A stretch of 64,000 nucleotides of DNA from Lewinellaceae bacterium (GTDB lineage: Bacteria > Bacteroidota > Bacteroidia > Chitinophagales > Saprospiraceae): NCBI GenBank assembly GCA_020636095.1, contig JACJYN010000003.1, forward strand, positions 992,001-1,056,000, given 5' to 3'. A model generated the notes under the pieces. That model was not told the DNA's origin. It was given only the letters and a program-made list of their open reading frames with translations, and searched no databases. How positions within the stretch are numbered: position 1 is the first letter of the stretch; every line of letters starts with the position of its first letter. Position numbers and translations under genes: made by a program. Positions 63,001-64,000 of this stretch are shown here, piece after piece.

Positions 63001-64000
63001 TCTCTCCGGGCAGTCCGGTAATATTCAGCATTACCGTGATCAATCAGGGCAATAGAGATGCTTACAATGTAGAGGTCACCGATTACCTGGCCTCCGGCCT
63101 TGTTCTCAATGATGGGGCCTGGGCACAGGCAGGAACAATGGCAACACGAACCATTGCCGGGCCGATTGCCGCCAATGGAGGAACCGCAACCATAGATATA
63201 TCCTTTTTGATCGAGCCTGGATTTGTGGGCAATACGATCCTGAACTATGCTGAGATCAGCGCTGCGGATGATGATACCCAACCAGGTAACACTCCCCCTG
63301 TAGATATTGACTCTCAGTTTGACACCAACCCGTCGAATGATGCCGGCGGTCTGGCTGGCAGCCCATCCGATAATGCCATTAACGGGGATGGCAGCGGGCA
63401 GCCCGGCGGCAGCCTGGCAGCTACCGATGAAGATGATCAGGACCCGGCGCTCATCGTTGTGGGCAACTGCCCGCTTGCTGGCGCCGATGGCTTTATTGAT
63501 GTCTGCCTGACTTGTACTTCTAATGATGTGTTTATTGATTTGTCGGCTGCGCTGGGCGGCAACCCCAGCCCGGGCGGCACGTGGGTGGACGTTGATAACG
63601 CCGGTGTATCGCTGGCCAACCCAGCGAATGTAAACTTAACCGGGCTAGCCAGTGGCGATTACCATTTCACGTATACAGTTGGTGGCCAGAATGGCTGCCC
63701 CAGCACTTCCGCCACGGTGGCCGTCAGCCTGTCCAGCAGCCTGGACAATGGCTGCAACAATCAGATTAATGTTCCCTTTGGCAGCAGCTGTGAGGTGCTT
63801 GTTACGCCGGACATGGTTCTTTCTGGCAGTTCCAACAACTGCACGGATGGGTTGTCCGTCAACCTTATCAATCCCAACGGTATAAGCCTTGGCAACATCA
63901 TCACCGGCGCTCAGGCCGGGCAGACTTTGATTGCTGAAGTACTCGATCCTTTCTGTGGGCTGGTGTGCTGGGGCTACGTTTATGTGCAAGATTATACCCC
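54039..64000 (+). CDS. Giant DUF11-repeat adhesin-like surface protein (3' end outside window)
   Basis: The open frame runs from ATG 54039 to the window end without a stop (more than 3320 residues). A signal peptide ends near residue 38 (STFSQANAQ). Next is a short region, an SdrD_B-like domain (about 54472, GGIAWKEIIADGVFDGEPGQ) and a second near 56040 (IGDLAWEDANGNGIQE). From 56511 at least 16 DUF11 units of about 140 residues follow, each opening F-D-L-[AS]-L-x-K and containing TPGPF-x-PGS-x-V-x-F and AE-I...DSTPGN. Unit starts: 56511, 57030, 57438, 57855, 58284, 58701, 59130, 59556, 59982, 60402, 60822, 61245, 61671, 62097, 62523, 62949. After 63300 a Cys-containing HYR/PKD-like segment starts. 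A T9SS signal at the missing end is likely. Surface adhesion or stalk role is inferred. Confidence 0.88.
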   Translation, partial: MKDRYMAYFEKTVAKIFTRGWLYSMALLASTFSQANAQCTIKIESVYVDCSFNGNNNFTAEVLVSWTSAPGSPIQVNVGGQSQLFTPASGSGAYTFSGFSLPSPGLGYPVTARFTAANSCQDFSTADAIACTPACPNTPTSVGGIAWKEIIADGVFDGEPGQPNIKVEAYDCDGQLRGTAFTNADGQWSISGLNSGEAYRVEFSTQQIPGISPSLAGPDNGSPVQFITAGDCSANAAFMEQSAQYCSNPDNAISPDCSELPNVLDWRAYSNGANPFPFAPFAANVNEDRVFWARTTDGATAYAHKVYHSTYGGANAFYLLEMEAGSNASGDDNAVGAVFAFNRPVAELSFSLLDIDISGNAADRVSVQGYLGGAPVSLSSGEIAAGSAVSVLEPYLFEGTAAVDDAADAGNVTIRFSHPIDQLSITLSSVVSANGGGDVQGVGIGNISWCKQPALLAPDCIRIFDWLAFTDNNTSPTPYAMEDVDLEVSKNDPFGVAASSAFMVDNDFTPQGGHRGFWAIGMDATAPNQYVDNIITFSQPVSQLSFSILDIDQNDGQGAPGLAFQDRVSVHGFLNGVEVELGLSDIIAGAGVQGGIVSILSPNDYAGDGVVANGASADGNLAVRLLQEVDSVVIRLAPGPDSPDNPAAQQIGLSDINFCICRPAPLQIGDLAWEDANGNGIQEACEPPLPNLPIALYDEAGTLLATTLSDAEGRYHFTRSGTAGESWLADGQLQPNTAYFIVFGSDADNPEDRYLLLNDKLYVPTGRHVGTGSNPFMNDSDPNPENLSTDMPGAIPDGLPYIHFSTGDEGQVNPTLDAGFIPAWFDLALRMELNQELTPPPFAPGDIVNYTITVYNQGRVPTNLLVLVDYYSPDAMELEYDGTWFYENGVTFTRWPLPNISPGDSLSLDISFRIKTTFSGDTIVNRTEVYHSGNIFGLDDLDSTPDGLPFNDAGGAPGSEADDAIIGDGTGPVNGTLAATDEDDHDVALIHVEGAAPFDLALDLSLNGDGPFYPGDDVTFSIEVINEGALDAGTVQLNNYIPNGLTLNDPDWTAANGVASLNLPIDVLPTGSSVFREITLQVVDGFSGNTIINVVEIADATNALGESDGDSTPGNQNPDEDDQAAATVPISAIFDLSLEKEVVSTGPFSPGSTVTFSIRITNEGSVAAQNVQITDFIPDGMILVSNNWSNINGVARLNTLISNIAPGNTVTRAITFRINDNFPNTSILNSAEIYSASNGQGLNDRDSTPGNNSTQEDDDDTATINIQQATPVFDLSLKKEVNYAVTPGPFEPGDYISFKIAVYNDGNVKARNIQVADYLPDGTSLDDNGWINYGGLAVFASPISSLEAGASVTVTILLKVDEDFDGTEIINSAELYSVFNDSGLDDIDSSPDNGIGNGEDDEHSAVVPIEQELPAFDLSLAKKVKTSATPGPFYPGSTVTFSIRVSNEGNIDAEEVSVIDYIPPGLVLADANWSQVFGSAVLNQPITGLAAGTTASVDITFTIADGYTGNLITNVAEINSATNSASMADEDSTPANGAGGEDDIDGGKLEVRQTFDLALSKTINTSLTPGPYQPGGQIAYNLTVYNQGSLTANNIRLYDYYPPGLILNDNNWQVVQGNILRLGTPIPTLPPGESRTVAIHFDISPNVMHGDSLVNCAEVGGSTNSLGLPDADSTPTNGSHDEDDDDIETVFITVPKRFDLSLSKSVNNSLTPPPYYPGSTVSYTITVRNEGEEVAENIQVQDYIPQGLILTSSDWSALGSIATLNDPIASLLPGDSATVEITFAISPVFQGTSLSNYAEVGGSNAGSNISDADSTPGNGSAGPGEDDYDGATITVSRQDFDLSLRKRLKSSVTPGPFVPGSTLTFEIEIANEGDLTAQNIQLREYFPFGLLLSDPDWNAVGNVAELVFPINSLAPGATTVVDVTFTVAPNFEGSSLTNFAEVGSAFNILGYDDMDSTPGNGSLGADEDDYDDATITVLQQQFDLRLAKELKTSATPGPFFPGSTVTYRVTITNEGGLEALNIQLRDYIPLGLVLADNNWTLNGSMAVRNIGNLAPGASSSFDITFTVSPDFTGSVLLNYAEIGAATNSMGRQDEDSTPGNGAAAPNEDDFDSASIDVIQQAFDLALNKELNTSLTPGPFVPGSTVVFRLTLTNEGEITAQNVQLWDYIPLGLILTDNNWSSNGNLASRTISSLAPGASAFVNITFTVASNYSGTAIANYAEIASASNVFGLDDRDSTPGNSSSGANEDDFDGATISVVQQPFDLALTKVLKQSATPGPFYPGSTVTYQITVTNEGGIAAQNIQVRDYIPLGLILADNNWTLNGSMAYRPIGALQPGASASVDITFTISTNFTGFFITNYAEIGAATNSIGLGDTDSTPGNGSAGINEDDFDSAGITVSPPQQFDLALSKAVSPATPGPYVAGSAVTFRLTVTNQGNVAAQSIQLWDYLPAGLVLSDNTWTQNGGIASYNGGIASLAPGASQTVEADFTVAPGFGGTQVVNFAEISAASNSAGLNDADSTPGNGASGPNEDDYDSAGINISVSPSFDLALSKAVSPATPGPYVAGSAVTFRLTVTNQGNVAAQSIQLWDYLPAGLVLSDNTWTQNGGIASYNGGIASLAPGASQTVEADFTVAPGFGGTQVVNFAEISAAFNSAGLNDSDSTPGNGASGPNEDDYDSAGINISVSPSFDLALSKAVSPATPGPYVAGSAVTFRLTVTNQGNVAAQSIQLWDYLPAGLVLSDNTWTQNGGIASYNGGIASLAPGASQTVEADFTVAPGFGGTQVVNFAEISAAFNSAGLNDSDSTPGNGASGPNEDDYDSAGINISVSPSFDLALSKAVSPATPGPYVAGSAVTFRLTVTNQGNVAAQSIQLWDYLPAGLVLSDNTWTQNGGIASYNGGIASLAPGATQTVEADFTVAPGFGGTQVVNFAEISAAFNSAGLNDSDSTPGNGASGPNEDDYDSAGIQVSPDPVFDLALRKQLKTTVTPGPFSPGSPVIFSITVINQGNRDAYNVEVTDYLASGLVLNDGAWAQAGTMATRTIAGPIAANGGTATIDISFLIEPGFVGNTILNYAEISAADDDTQPGNTPPVDIDSQFDTNPSNDAGGLAGSPSDNAINGDGSGQPGGSLAATDEDDQDPALIVVGNCPLAGADGFIDVCLTCTSNDVFIDLSAALGGNPSPGGTWVDVDNAGVSLANPANVNLTGLASGDYHFTYTVGGQNGCPSTSATVAVSLSSSLDNGCNNQINVPFGSSCEVLVTPDMVLSGSSNNCTDGLSVNLINPNGISLGNIITGAQAGQTLIAEVLDPFCGLVCWGYVYVQDYT
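61245..62948 (+). repeat. Four near-identical 426-bp tandem copies
   Basis: Units starting 61245, 61671, 62097 and 62523 are the same length (426 bp, 142 codons) and differ at few positions. For example AGTATACAG in copies 1-2 becomes AGCATACAG in 3-4; GATGCGGAT in copy 1 becomes GATTCGGAT in 2-4; GCCTCGCAG becomes GCGACGCAG in copy 4. The neighbouring DUF11 units are much more diverged, so these copies arose recently by duplication or conversion. Confidence 0.93.

Overview
The window looks like chromosomal DNA of a Bacteroidota bacterium, most likely of the class Saprospiria (Lewinella/Haliscomenobacter-like). Evidence: several type IX secretion (T9SS) type A and type B C-terminal sorting domains, a SusC/RagA TonB-linked outer-membrane protein, Bacteroidota-type -7 promoter boxes (TAnnTTTG), mostly no Shine-Dalgarno sequences, many lipoproteins, and the tig-clpP-clpX order. 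The class assignment is inference; the phylum is well supported.

Layout. 0-9 kb: three paralogous secreted, very acidic curlin-like repeat proteins (506, 1813, 7893). They share a leader, a hairpin terminator and a promoter with 10-bp boxes spaced 21 bp apart at a fixed distance from the -7 box. A T9SS protein and an unknown helical protein sit between them. 9-19 kb: housekeeping genes (SlyD-like PPIase, RavA/MoxR ATPase, secreted GH13 amylase, truA, clpX, clpP, tig). 19-25 kb: tRNA-Leu(UAG), rsh, fur, a STAS protein and purA, with an inverted pair of dispersed repeats around the tRNA-rsh-fur-STAS block, then a MazEF-type toxin-antitoxin pair. 25-37 kb: orphan SusC, T9SS type B protein, unknown membrane protein, lipoprotein methyltransferase, PBP4/DacB, fumarylacetoacetase, GH30 lipoprotein. 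37-42 kb: accessory, defence-like island with HipBA, a TIR-FISUMP gene broken by two single-base frameshifts, repeat clusters and an AAA ATPase with a PD-(D/E)XK-like tail. 42-54 kb: T9SS serine protease, lipoprotein, a BlaI-BlaR1(M56)-T9SS locus under three identical operator dyads, a secreted protein, a 44-residue membrane protein, a LytTR response regulator and a DUF2141 protein. 54-64 kb: the start of a giant adhesin-like protein with at least 16 DUF11 units, four of them near-identical, running off the end of the window.

The two most unusual signals are (i) the curlin-like family with its 21-bp-phased promoter boxes, a spacing known for LytTR regulators (one is encoded at 52134), and (ii) small CCTGCC...GGCAGG palindromes found inserted inside other dispersed repeats at three places. 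The operator-controlled BlaI/M56/T9SS locus and the frameshifted TIR-FISUMP gene come next. No homology search was possible; family names rest on motifs read by eye.
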